A DNA stretch of 51,969 nt from Dysgonamonadaceae bacterium (GCA_031254645.1 JAIRUA010000001.1:1-51969), one strand, 5' to 3'. Shown: positions 24,268 to 32,294, counted from the stretch's first letter. Notes: a model not told the origin generated them from the letters alone. Numbers and translations are program-made.

Positions 24268-24576
24268 ATGAATAAGACATTAAGAAATGCAAGTTTTTCA
24301 GCTTCTATTACCAATCATTTTGCTGCACTTCAACAGCAAATCGCTACACTCACTAATAGATTAGAGAATGTAGCACAATCACCAATTTATACCAACAAGC
24401 AAATGATGGCAATGTTGGATATTAACCCCAAACTTATCAAAAAATACCGTGATGAAGGCTTGTTGGGGTTTTCCCAAGTGAATGATAAGTTTTTCTATTC
24501 CTCATCTGATTTAGATGAGTTTCTACAACACAACTACAATTCTGCATTTGCATACTCAAATTGCTCAGGTAGGTAG
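24268..24576 (+). CDS. MerR/excisionase-like helix-turn-helix protein
   Basis: From the ATG at 24268 the protein is 102 residues. An N-terminal helix with coiled-coil character (FAALQQQIATLTNRLENVA) is followed by a MerR-like helix-turn-helix of the HTH_17 type: IYTNKQMMAMLDINPKLIKKYRDEGLLGFSQVNDKFFYSSSDLDEFL. Proteins of this form are common next to integrases in Bacteroidota mobile elements, where some act as excisionases or regulators. Its 3' end overlaps the convergent integrase gene by 43 bases, so transcription of the two may interfere. It has its own consensus promoter. Confidence 0.78.
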   Translation: MNKTLRNASFSASITNHFAALQQQIATLTNRLENVAQSPIYTNKQMMAMLDINPKLIKKYRDEGLLGFSQVNDKFFYSSSDLDEFLQHNYNSAFAYSNCSGR

Positions 24577-25889
24577 TTGAATGTCAATTTTTCTCGCACC
24601 TCTAAATCTATTGTTTTAGGTAGAAATTTTGCGTAAACTTTTTCAGTTACTATTACAGAACTGTGTGCTAACAGTTCTTTTATGATGTGCATTGAAATTT
24701 TCTTTTCATTCAATGCAAGAACAGCAAATGTATGTCGGGCGTTATGAATGGTGAGCTTAAATGGCAAACCCATCTTAACGCCCACACTATTTAATGATGT
24801 TACAAGTGTTCTATTCTTATTTTTCCTCATCTTAAATAACTCTGCTTCATCTTTTAAGTCAAAATATGGAGGTAGAAGATTAAACACAAATTTTTTATTC
24901 AAGTTTTTATCCTTCCAAACCTCTAATATCTTCATTGCAGCATCACATAAATAAATTGTGTGTTTCTTGTTGCCCTTAAAAAGGATTTTGGTTAATTCCT
25001 TATTTTTCCAATTAATGTTTTCCCATTTTAGGGTTAGCAAATCCGAAAATCTTAAACCACAAGCATGAAATGAAAACAAGAAAATATCCATAATAGCTCT
25101 TGTGCTATCATGCTTAACCTCTTTGTAAACACGTAAGAAATCTATCATTTGCTCTTCAGTCAAATAATTTACATCTTTATCTTCTTCATCTACAACATCT
25201 TCTTGAGATAGTTTTGGTTTAATGTTCAAATATTTAGACTCTAATAATGCAGGAATACTTGGTTTAAGCAATTCATTTGCTGCTGCATTTTTGGAACTCT
25301 TAATAATGGGTGTCAATGTTTTGTTAATGGATTCGTTTGAATTACCACGCTCTTTCCGCCAAATAATGTAATTATCCATAACCCCCTCATTCAACTCTTT
25401 CATTAATAGAATATCTGAACTCAATGTTTTTTTCACAAATCCCTTAAACATTTCCATTGAATGGGTTTGATTGGCAAAGGTACTATACGAAATATTTTCT
25501 AATTTGTATTGTGTCTGTAAGTAGTTGAAGGTGTATTGAATAAAATCTACTTCATCAATTTTTGGTTCTGAATTATATGTGCCTTGAGTCATTGAGCGTA
25601 AAATTTCAATGGTTAATTTACCCTTGAAATCAAGAATCAAAGCATCTACTTCATTTTTCTTTTTATCCAACATCAAATTATATCTGATATATTGTGGCTC
25701 TGATTTTTTCACTCTTTGATTGTCGGCATCCCAATCTTTTTCATTCACCCACACATCTGTTTGCCCCTTAGCAGGTAATCTGTTATGGTAATATTGAATA
25801 TTGACATGATACTTGTTGTTGTTATCTGCCTTCCTATCTGTTCGCAATACAAAATTTGCAGTTGGTTTACTTTTTCTTATTCTACCCAT
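24534..25889 (-). CDS. Tyrosine integrase of the element
   Basis: The 451-residue protein has an N-terminal arm-binding part (residues 1-110, with KYHVNIQYYHN and VNEKDWD), a SAM-like core-binding domain (about 115-225) and the catalytic domain with Arg280 (HACGLRFSDLLTLKW), a lysine near 305-309, His382-x-x-Arg385 (IHNARHTFAVLAL), His409 (LLAHSSVIVTEKVYAKF) and the nucleophile Tyr419. Length and layout fit Bacteroidota ICE and phage integrases. It lies 160 bases from the right 23-bp repeat, reading away from the chromosome edge. Its consensus promoter is at 25920-25951, within the zone likely to bind Int and accessory factors. Confidence 0.93.
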   Translation of the reverse strand: MGRIRKSKPTANFVLRTDRKADNNNKYHVNIQYYHNRLPAKGQTDVWVNEKDWDADNQRVKKSEPQYIRYNLMLDKKKNEVDALILDFKGKLTIEILRSMTQGTYNSEPKIDEVDFIQYTFNYLQTQYKLENISYSTFANQTHSMEMFKGFVKKTLSSDILLMKELNEGVMDNYIIWRKERGNSNESINKTLTPIIKSSKNAAANELLKPSIPALLESKYLNIKPKLSQEDVVDEEDKDVNYLTEEQMIDFLRVYKEVKHDSTRAIMDIFLFSFHACGLRFSDLLTLKWENINWKNKELTKILFKGNKKHTIYLCDAAMKILEVWKDKNLNKKFVFNLLPPYFDLKDEAELFKMRKNKNRTLVTSLNSVGVKMGLPFKLTIHNARHTFAVLALNEKKISMHIIKELLAHSSVIVTEKVYAKFLPKTIDLEVREKLTFNYLPEQFEYANAEL

Positions 25890-25919
25890 AGTTCTATGTT
25901 TTTATTTAGGAATATTCTG

Positions 25920-25951
25920 CAAAGATACGCATTTTAAGGGTTGCAAACAAA
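25920..25951 (-). promoter_or_regulatory. Promoter of the integrase gene
   Basis: Leftward TTTG (CAAA at 25948-25951), 20-base spacer, then TATCTTTG (CAAAGATA at 25920-25927) is a perfect consensus. Confidence 0.7.
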
Positions 25952-25972
25952 GAAATAAACCACTATAAAACA

Positions 25973-26036
25973 CCAAAAGACCACTTTTAACAGTAGTCTT
26001 TTGATTCATTATCAACGTCTTTTTAAGGCGTTTGAT
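25973..26036. repeat. Two inverted repeats beside the right attachment site
   Basis: CAAAAGACCAC pairs with GTAGTCTTTTG (one mismatch, about 25974-26003), and TATCAACG pairs with CGTTTGATA (about 26010-26036). They fill the gap between the integrase promoter and attR and are candidate binding sites for the integrase arm domain or the excisionase; the first may also be a terminator for the DUF2795 gene. Confidence 0.45.
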
Positions 26037-26048
26037 ATTCTTTTAGTG

Positions 26049-26270
26049 CTAATACTCATCTTCGTTAAAGAAGAAATCTTCTTTACTCGGATAGTCGGGC
26101 CAAATATCTTCCATCGACTCGAATATTTCGCCGTCTTCCTCAATCTCTTGCAGATTTTCGATAACCTCTAACGGTGCGCCCGAACGTTGAGCATAATCAA
26201 TCAATTCGTCCTTCGTAGCAGGCCAAGGCGCATCTTCTAGTTTTGATGCTAATTCAAGTGTCCAATACAT
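26049..26270 (-). CDS. DUF2795 domain protein, integration target of the element
   Basis: The 73-residue acidic protein (MYWTLELASKLEDAPWPATKDELIDYAQRSGAPLEVIENLQ...FFFNEDEY) matches the short DUF2795 protein conserved across Bacteroidota. No biochemical role is established. Its 3' end is the right 23-bp repeat: the codons for the last residues are shared with attL. The left copy reads a TAA stop and this copy now ends in TAG, so the insertion swapped the stop codon but left the protein intact. Its native terminator is now 9.3 kb away at 16715-16760. A TACTTTTG element at 26381-26388 is its likely -7, giving a leader of about 100 bases. Confidence 0.92.
   Translation of the reverse strand: MYWTLELASKLEDAPWPATKDELIDYAQRSGAPLEVIENLQEIEEDGEIFESMEDIWPDYPSKEDFFFNEDEY
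26050..26072. repeat. Right attachment repeat (attR)
   Basis: This 23-bp copy is identical to 16759-16781. It spans the end of the DUF2795 coding sequence and is next to the integrase. Confidence 0.87.
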
Positions 26271-26380
26271 TGTAAATTCCTTTCAATTTTGTTGTCTGTT
26301 TTCATACGGTTTTTCTCTTTATTACCGCAGGGAACTCGCAGTAACCATTCACTTTGGTTGTGCTCGTTTCAATTTGGGCG

Positions 26381-26388
26381 CAAAAGTA
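26381..26388 (-). promoter_or_regulatory. -7 element of the DUF2795 gene
   Basis: CAAAAGTA on the plus strand reads TACTTTTG leftward, matching TAnnTTTG, 111 bases before the ATG at 26270. Confidence 0.5.
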
Positions 26389-26399
26389 TAAAAAAGTTT

Positions 26400-26960
26400 C
26401 TATAATTGACCCTCTTCCCAATATAATTCTTCGGAATTTTTGTTACTTTCCCAACGGGCAAGTACGAAAAAATAATCCGAAAGACGATTCAGAAAAGCAA
26501 ATACCTCATCAGCAACGAGATACTCTTCTGCCACACGATACACAAGTCGCTCCGCTCTTCGGGTAATTGTCCGGCAAATATGTGCTCTCGAAGCCGTTTC
26601 GTTTCCACCCGGCAATACGAATTTGCGAAGCGGTGATAGTTGGCTGTCGATTTTGTCAATTTCCGTCTCGATACGAGCGATATCGTTTTCCAAAAGCAAA
26701 GCCGACTCTTTCGGTGACTTGTTTTCGGTTTCGGTAGCCAAATAGGCCCCAACGGTAAAAAGCTTGCATTGCACGAAGTGGAGAAATTCACGATGCATTT
26801 CCTCATTTATTACACAACGCAACCATCCAACAAAACTGTTTAGCTCATCAATAGTACCGTAAGCCTCCAATCGCACGTGTGTTTTGCTCACGCGCGTGCC
26901 ACCGATAAGTGATGTTTTACCGTTATCGCCCGATTTGGTATATATTCCACTTTTTTTCAT
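26400..26960 (-). CDS. Cob(I)alamin adenosyltransferase, PduO type
   Basis: The 186-residue protein starts with the PduO-type ATP-binding motif KSGIYTKSGDNGKTSLIGGTRVSK. It carries RLEAYGTIDELNSFVGWLR, the conserved FVLPGGNETASRAHICRTITRRAER block and a C-terminal YLNRLSD-type segment (here VFAFLNRLSDYFFVLARWES). It adds the adenosyl group to cob(I)alamin to make coenzyme B12. All ATP-site residues look present. It is downstream of the methyltransferase-like gene (28 bases), and no other B12 gene is nearby, so it probably serves salvage. Confidence 0.94.
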   Translation of the reverse strand: MKKSGIYTKSGDNGKTSLIGGTRVSKTHVRLEAYGTIDELNSFVGWLRCVINEEMHREFLHFVQCKLFTVGAYLATETENKSPKESALLLENDIARIETEIDKIDSQLSPLRKFVLPGGNETASRAHICRTITRRAERLVYRVAEEYLVADEVFAFLNRLSDYFFVLARWESNKNSEELYWEEGQL

Positions 26961-26988
26961 TTGCGATACCTTTTATTCAAGACTTTTT

Positions 26989-27516
26989 TCAAACGCAATA
27001 GTTTAATTTGTGTGGCGACGGTTGTAAAAAAATGATGCCAATTTCCGTCAAATCAAACGTAACTTTCACGCGTTCATCTTTCAAGGCAAGTTGCCAAAAC
27101 TGTTTTCCTTGCTTGCTTTTAATCGAATGTATTATCCAAAATGTTTGTTCGTGGCTGAGCGACAAGAGGGTGTCGATATCAAGTATTCCATTATTATTCG
27201 AATAAATAAAAATGGCATCGTATTTCTCTGACGTTTTTACACTTGTACAACGTATATCTTTACTTGTCGCTTCGATGAACTTCGTATTAATGTTGTCTTT
27301 TGCATCAATTTCGAGCACATTTTTCGCTTTGAAATGATGTACCAATCGGAACGAAAGCCGATGAAACGCTATCGCCGATTTGTCGGGCAACGTTTTTTCA
27401 ATATCCGAAAAAGCGTAATACTCGTACGGCGAATGTATCACATTTGTAATCAGGCGATAGGCAAAGGGCGAATGAATACCGTGTCCTCTCGCCCGCCATT
27501 TTCTTAAAAACTTCAT
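26989..27516 (-). CDS. Short SAM-methyltransferase-like protein
   Basis: The 175-residue protein begins FLRKWRARGHGIHSPFAYRLITNVIHSPYEYYAF, a block I know from a Bacteroidota class I methyltransferase family that normally runs to about 230-260 residues. Here the region that should carry the SAM-binding GxGxG loop reads HHFKAKNVLEIDAKDNINTKFIE, without the glycines, and the protein is short. EKYDAIFIYSN and FWIIHSI match later Rossmann strands. It may be a degenerate, non-catalytic member. It lies between the DUF418 gene and the cobalamin adenosyltransferase gene on the same strand, separated from the former by a word repeat. Confidence 0.6.
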   Translation of the reverse strand: MKFLRKWRARGHGIHSPFAYRLITNVIHSPYEYYAFSDIEKTLPDKSAIAFHRLSFRLVHHFKAKNVLEIDAKDNINTKFIEATSKDIRCTSVKTSEKYDAIFIYSNNNGILDIDTLLSLSHEQTFWIIHSIKSKQGKQFWQLALKDERVKVTFDLTEIGIIFLQPSPHKLNYCV

Positions 27517-27550
27517 AGTTTAAGAGTTTAAAAGTCAATGTCCTTAAACT

Positions 27551-28825
27551 TTAAATCTTTGAATTTTTAAACTTTTTTCCATACGTCAAACTTTTCCAGA
27601 GCCATTCCACCGGACCAAATTGATAACGTGCCAACCACCATTTGCTGATAAGAATTTGAATAGTGAAAATAACGATTACAAAAACTAATCCGAAAGCAGG
27701 TGCAATTTGCCCATAAAGTCCTAAGCCATAGTTATAAAAAATCATTGTGCCGATGATAGATTGAAGCAGATAATTGCTCAATGCCATTCTGCCCACATAT
27801 CCAAAAGGTTTGAGTTTCGACACCCAATTTTGACGTTGAAATAAGAGGATGATTGATGTCATATAGAAAATACTTAATCCTGTATTCCCAAAAATCTGAC
27901 CAAAATAAAAAATGAAACTGTAAATGTTTGGAGCAAGGTGATTCATTTGGCTTCCGGCTACATATTGTACAATGCTCATCGGCAAACCGATAGCCAAACC
28001 CCACAACCATGCCTTTTTAATAAAGGGAAGATGTGATTCAATGTTTTGAAAAACACCCTTTTTAGCGATATAAACGCCTAATAAAAACAGCGGAAATATC
28101 ATAAAGAAACCTGCCCATATTTGGCTGTAACTTAAAAGAACATCTGCCGAACGTTGCGCCATTATCGCCGCAAAACTCCCTTCGCCATAGGCATAAAATG
28201 AGTTGGTTAGTCCATTTCTCATTGTTTCAGTCATCTCAAGCATCGACTGAGCCATACCCGCACGAGTCGCCTCATCTACTACTAATTCCGCTACTCCCAT
28301 AAGGGCAACCGTTGCTCCCATAATCAGTAGCAATACAGAAAAAAATGCGACCACCCATATTATCAGCGTTTTAGGCTTGCAGTTAAAAAACAGCGGCAGT
28401 AAAAAACCAAATAGCGCATACGAAACCAATATATCGCCGTACCAAATGAAAAATGCGTGTATCAATCCAATAATCAGCAGTATGATCAGCCTTTTAAAAA
28501 AAAGAAGTTTTGGACTTATGCTTCTAGCTTTTGCTCTTTCAAAGAATATGACAAATCCCAAACCAAAAAGGAAGGAAAACATTGTGTAAAATTTCCCTTC
28601 AACAAAGATGCTTATAAACGATGAAAAAGTTGTATCCCAGACGTTTGTCCACATACTTTCGCCCAATATCATTAAATAGATTGCAGGCGTACCAAACCAA
28701 GCCGGCATATGTACCAATAATATCCCCAATAGGGCGATTCCTCGTATAATATCGAGGATTGCAATTCTTTCTTGCGCTTGTACAGGTGCAGTGATGAGTG
28801 CGTTGTTTAAATTCTGTTCGTTCAT
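27551..28825 (-). CDS. DUF418-family membrane protein
   Basis: The 424-residue protein has about ten hydrophobic segments and the DUF418/YeiB pattern: an N-terminal RIAILDIIRGIALLGILLVHMP, then FSFLFGLGFVIFFERAKAR, and a C-terminal GRMALSNYLLQSIIGTMIFY...GPVEWLWKSLTYG. Members are inner-membrane proteins, perhaps transporters or acyltransferase relatives; their role is not settled. The last eight codons (KKFKNSKI and stop) are encoded by a TTTAAA/TTGAATTT word repeat at 27551-27577, so the native C-terminus probably ended near LTYG and was extended when the repeat arose. Confidence 0.85.
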   Translation of the reverse strand: MNEQNLNNALITAPVQAQERIAILDIIRGIALLGILLVHMPAWFGTPAIYLMILGESMWTNVWDTTFSSFISIFVEGKFYTMFSFLFGLGFVIFFERAKARSISPKLLFFKRLIILLIIGLIHAFFIWYGDILVSYALFGFLLPLFFNCKPKTLIIWVVAFFSVLLLIMGATVALMGVAELVVDEATRAGMAQSMLEMTETMRNGLTNSFYAYGEGSFAAIMAQRSADVLLSYSQIWAGFFMIFPLFLLGVYIAKKGVFQNIESHLPFIKKAWLWGLAIGLPMSIVQYVAGSQMNHLAPNIYSFIFYFGQIFGNTGLSIFYMTSIILLFQRQNWVSKLKPFGYVGRMALSNYLLQSIIGTMIFYNYGLGLYGQIAPAFGLVFVIVIFTIQILISKWWLARYQFGPVEWLWKSLTYGKKFKNSKI

Positions 28826-28891
28826 TTTAGTTTTATAGTTCGATAGTTTTATAGTCCAAAGTCCAATCTTTGAACCTTAAACTTTAAATTT

Positions 28892-29365
28892 TTAAACCCT
28901 TTGAATAAGAGCTACTGCATACGCTGTAATTCCTTCTTCACGCCCCACAAATCCCATTTTTTCGGACGTGGTTGCTTTTATCGAAATCACATCAATATCT
29001 ACACCCATTACTTCACTCAACGTTTGTTGCATTTGTGGAATATACGGATTCATCTTCGGCTTTTCGGCGCAAATGGTTGCATCAATATTGCCGATGGAAT
29101 AACCTTTTTCTTTCAGTAAACCGATGACTTTTCGCAACAAAATTTTGCTGTCTATTTGTTCAAGTTCCGACGATGTGTCGGGAAAATGATAGCCGATGTC
29201 GCGCAAATTTGCCGCACCCAACAGCGCATCGCAAATGGCGTGAATGAGTACGTCGGCATCGGAATGTCCGAGTAGTCCCATTTCGTAGTCGAGCTTTATG
29301 CCGCCTATCCACAATTCACGCCCCGTTTGCAGACGGTGCATATCGTATCCGAATCCTATTCTCAT
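28892..29365 (-). CDS. ispF: 2-C-methyl-D-erythritol 2,4-cyclodiphosphate synthase
   Basis: The 157-residue protein has the IspF metal site Asp8-His10 (GFGYDMHRL), His42 in DVLIHAICDALLGAANLRDIGYHFPDT, and the C-terminal TTSEKMGFVGREEGITAYAV. It forms the cyclic diphosphate in the MEP isoprenoid pathway. Length and motifs are canonical. It lies 25 bases downstream of porV on the same strand. Confidence 0.97.
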   Translation of the reverse strand: MRIGFGYDMHRLQTGRELWIGGIKLDYEMGLLGHSDADVLIHAICDALLGAANLRDIGYHFPDTSSELEQIDSKILLRKVIGLLKEKGYSIGNIDATICAEKPKMNPYIPQMQQTLSEVMGVDIDVISIKATTSEKMGFVGREEGITAYAVALIQRV

Positions 29366-29390
29366 AACCTAATATGTCATCTGTGTGCTC

Positions 29391-30542
29391 TTAAAACAAT
29401 TTTCGAAGTCCTTCAATATCAATTCCCAACGAAAAGCGCAATGTTTGGTCTAACGGATTCGATTGATTCGTCGCAACCAAATACGCCGCATCTATCTGAA
29501 ACATACTTTGGCGAAAACCCGCCCCAAAAGCCATATAACTACGATTTCCCTTCCACTTGCTTTCATTGAAATATCCGGCACGCAATGAAAATTGTTTATT
29601 ATAGATATATTCTGTTCCGAAAGACCACGAAATTTCTTGCATTTCTTCACGAAATCCGCCCGGCGCATCGCCAAACGATTTGAAAATGCCAGCAATGGGG
29701 GATATATTGTTGTATTTATCGATGCGTTGCCGCGTTTCTTCTGGCGTTTCACCGTCTTTTGGTAATTGGGGCGTTGGTACGAGCAATTTATTAAGGTCGA
29801 GATTGAACGAAATGTTATTTTTTGTGTCGATTGGAAATCCTAACGATGTGCCCAATCGCATATTCGTGGGAAGAAACATCTTGCGAGCGCCGCCATCGTA
29901 TGATATTTTCGTGCCGATATTTGAGATATTGAATCCCAATCCGAGCAAAGCATCCGCTTGTCCGATACGCACATTCGATTGATTGTATCCTGCCAAATCC
30001 ACCGCAAAAGCGTTTCCGGGTGTGATTTCATCATAGCCAAGCGGATAATCGGCAAAGATGTAACGCACAGCAATCGCTCCGGAAAACGTTTCGGTCAGCT
30101 TTCTCGAAAATGCTGCGTCAATAGAAAACTCGTAAGGTGCAACGGTTTGCCAGAAATCGCCATTCATATCTATAACATCCACTTCACCGAGTGAAAAATT
30201 GCGTATCGAAAAACTGACGGCATTTTCATTATTTTGTCCGAACTGCCAATAGCCCGAAGCGTACAACAAGTACATATCGTCCACCAATTTCCTTAACCAA
30301 GGCGTGTATGAAAACGAGAATCCGCCGCTACTTTGGGCAAACGTATATTTCGCCGGATTCCAATGCTGCGAATAGACATCGGGCGTGGTTGCTGCGCCGA
30401 TATCGCCCATTCCGCCGCCACGCGCATCGGGCGCAATTTGTAACGATGGCACCGCTACCGGAATCACATTGTATGTTTGTGCCGATACCGTGCCAATAGA
30501 GGCGATGAGTAGGCAAATGAAGGTTTTTACTGTTTTGGACAT
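29391..30542 (-). CDS. porV: PorV/LptO-like outer-membrane protein of the type IX secretion system
   Basis: The 383-residue protein has a signal peptide (MSKTVKTFICLLIASIGTVSAQ) followed by VPSLQIAPDARGGGMGDIGAATTPDVYSQHWNPAKYTFAQ, the strong PorV hallmark of a FadL-like barrel. The remainder alternates as beta strands and ends in LRFSLGIDIEGL. PorV shuttles C-terminal-domain cargo from the type IX translocon to the PorU sortase complex at the cell surface. In many Bacteroidota, porU precedes porV; here the upstream neighbour is a PKD-domain lipoprotein gene, separated by a terminator and word repeats, so porU must lie elsewhere. Confidence 0.9.
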   Translation of the reverse strand: MSKTVKTFICLLIASIGTVSAQTYNVIPVAVPSLQIAPDARGGGMGDIGAATTPDVYSQHWNPAKYTFAQSSGGFSFSYTPWLRKLVDDMYLLYASGYWQFGQNNENAVSFSIRNFSLGEVDVIDMNGDFWQTVAPYEFSIDAAFSRKLTETFSGAIAVRYIFADYPLGYDEITPGNAFAVDLAGYNQSNVRIGQADALLGLGFNISNIGTKISYDGGARKMFLPTNMRLGTSLGFPIDTKNNISFNLDLNKLLVPTPQLPKDGETPEETRQRIDKYNNISPIAGIFKSFGDAPGGFREEMQEISWSFGTEYIYNKQFSLRAGYFNESKWKGNRSYMAFGAGFRQSMFQIDAAYLVATNQSNPLDQTLRFSLGIDIEGLRKLF

Positions 30543-30690
30543 TTGTATTTTAATTTGATAGTTCGATAGGTTATAGTTCGATAGATTGCCTGCGCTATTG
30601 ACTATCCAACTATAAACGATGAAACTTATTTATACAGGGCAAAAATAGACAATTTATACCAATATTTCGCAAAAAGAGAGTGTAAAAGTA

Positions 30691-30720
30691 AAAAAAGACC
30701 GGATTTACTCCGGTCTTTTT
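30691..30720 (-). terminator. Terminator at the end of the polysaccharide-utilisation operon
   Basis: AAAAAGACCGGA and TCCGGTCTTTTT form a long perfect stem with a short TTTAC loop, 29 bases downstream of the PKD lipoprotein stop. The flanking A and T tracts make it usable in both directions. Confidence 0.85.
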
Positions 30721-30748
30721 AATCACGATTATCCAAAAAGTATCTTTT

Positions 30749-32254
30749 TTACTCCGTAAGATGAATATTATCGAAGTAGAAAATTCCAGGGTTGGCAAGT
30801 ACCGGTCTAACATAACGACCGCCGAATTGTATCTCCCAACGGTTGAAAGAAGTGATTGCCGCACTGCCGGAAAAATCGAATGTTAAATTAATCCATCTAC
30901 CAAAATCTGCGGCAGCAACAGTGTGCGTAACAGTTGCGGTAAGCGCAGCGTTGCGGGTATCAACAAGTCGAACTTCTACGGTGGGTTGCAGGTTTACGCC
31001 GGCATAGTTGTTTGTTGTGGGTAGAAGCACTTGCATATTCAACTTATTTCTCGTTGTGAGGTCGAATGTATAATCGCGCGATAACACCAATCGTTCGTCG
31101 CTGCCCGTTCCTCTAGCTACGCGCATAATGGAGTCGGAAGGATTGGGCATTAACATACTCACATTTCTAACCACCGAATGAGTTGGTAATCCCCAAGGAT
31201 TTTGTCCGGCATCGGCAACCGTGAAAGTAATGGAGTGAGATGCACCCTCAAAACCTTCGTTGATGGTTTCTACTCTCGGCGGATCGGGCGTTACGGGCAC
31301 TTCCGGCTGAATCGGATATCCTTTCGGAACGAGAATAAAACGGGTTTCCCAACCGGCTTCGGCACGCGATTGAGGGTATGTTTCTACATTTGCTACTCGC
31401 ATATAATTCTCGCTGATAGAATCAATTCTGTATTCAATAGCTTGCGGTCTGCTGCCACGATAGAAAAACATATAAGCGCCGCCTGTCAAGGTTAGGAAAT
31501 AAGTGTCCTGTCCGTTAAATTCGCGTTGCGTGAGCGACCATCCTTGCGGATTGGTGCCGGGCGTATAATTGACGATAAAGTCGCCTGCCGGTGAAGGTCT
31601 TACACCGGTAACAGTACCCACTTCCCGCAACTGATTGATGCGAAATTCGGGAATTCCGTCAATCGTACCTCCGTGCGAATATGACTGTCCTTTGTTGTCG
31701 TAAATTGCTCGCGCTCCGCGTAGTATGAATGTGAGTTCATCGTCATACATTCCGGTGCCGGCGTAAAACATCGGCGCTTTCCGGTCTTCGAAGCCAGCTG
31801 CTCCGGGTCTTCTTAAATGCACGTGTCCGGTTCTGAGCGAATCGAGCACCCAAGTTTTGCCGTTGATAGCACTGATTCCGCCGGTTAGCATTTCGAATAC
31901 AGGATCGCTCACTAACTCCATATTGTCGTGGGTAATACGTAGCGGTCGCGATACGGTAACTGTTGCATTTCCGGCAAAGTAAGTCATCTTTATATTATAA
32001 TTACCGGCAAAAGCGAAGCCTGTAAATACGCTGTCGCCTACGGCGGTTTGTCCATTACCGAAATCCCATCTTGGCGGTAACACTTGTCCTCGCAAACCAT
32101 TGACGAACATAAATGAGTTGTCTTCTGCCATATCTACGATGATGATTCGCCCATCATCGGGAATCGGGTTAAAATCCTGCGATGGATTTTCGGGAGTACA
32201 CGCCCAAATACTTAGAAAGAGCGTGATGATGATTGGAATTATATTTTTCTTCAT
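30749..32254 (-). CDS. PKD-domain surface lipoprotein of the PUL (putative glycan-binding protein)
   Basis: The 501-residue protein has a lipobox (LFLSIWAC, lipid cysteine at 19), a PKD-type domain at about residues 35-110 (PPRWDFGNGQTAVGDSVFTGFAFAGNYNIKMTYFAG), a middle beta region, and a C-terminal jelly-roll-like domain (about 335-500: EGASHSITFTVADAGQNPWG... GRWINLTFDFSGSAAITSFNRWEIQFGGRYVRP...GIFYFDNIHL) that resembles a carbohydrate-binding module. Its place directly after susD is that of a SusE/SusF-type surface glycan-binding protein. It ends the operon at a strong terminator. No catalytic motif is visible. Confidence 0.78.
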   Translation of the reverse strand: MKKNIIPIIITLFLSIWACTPENPSQDFNPIPDDGRIIIVDMAEDNSFMFVNGLRGQVLPPRWDFGNGQTAVGDSVFTGFAFAGNYNIKMTYFAGNATVTVSRPLRITHDNMELVSDPVFEMLTGGISAINGKTWVLDSLRTGHVHLRRPGAAGFEDRKAPMFYAGTGMYDDELTFILRGARAIYDNKGQSYSHGGTIDGIPEFRINQLREVGTVTGVRPSPAGDFIVNYTPGTNPQGWSLTQREFNGQDTYFLTLTGGAYMFFYRGSRPQAIEYRIDSISENYMRVANVETYPQSRAEAGWETRFILVPKGYPIQPEVPVTPDPPRVETINEGFEGASHSITFTVADAGQNPWGLPTHSVVRNVSMLMPNPSDSIMRVARGTGSDERLVLSRDYTFDLTTRNKLNMQVLLPTTNNYAGVNLQPTVEVRLVDTRNAALTATVTHTVAAADFGRWINLTFDFSGSAAITSFNRWEIQFGGRYVRPVLANPGIFYFDNIHLTE

Positions 32255-32294
32255 ACGATTATTTTATTAAAATATTTGTATAACAGGAGTTTGA

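Larger units (their letters stand above)
16759..26072. mobile_element. 9.3-kb integrated element with 23-bp flanking repeats
   Basis: A perfect 23-bp direct repeat (TAATACTCATCTTCG...AAAGAA) occurs at 16759-16781 and 26050-26072. The right copy is the last seven codons and stop region of a conserved DUF2795 gene, and the left copy is the detached duplicate of that gene end. A full-length tyrosine integrase (24534-25889) lies beside the right repeat. Contents in order: XRE repressor, two small genes, a second recombinase, a five-gene lipoprotein/FISUMP operon, paired structured repeats, origin-like repeats plus an initiator-like gene, a NUMOD3 protein, an excisionase-like HTH protein and the integrase. 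No relaxase, coupling protein, capsid or terminase gene is visible. It may be an integrative replicon mobilised by other elements, or a phage satellite. Confidence 0.88.

Noticed and set aside
16759..26072. Interpretation as a complete prophage or conjugative element
   Set aside because: I see no terminase, portal, capsid, tail, relaxase, VirD4/TraG or other tra-like gene.
29391..30542. PorV-like gene as a simple FadL fatty-acid transporter
   Set aside because: The N-terminal SLQIAPDARGGGMGDIGAATTPD block is characteristic of PorV of the type IX secretion system.
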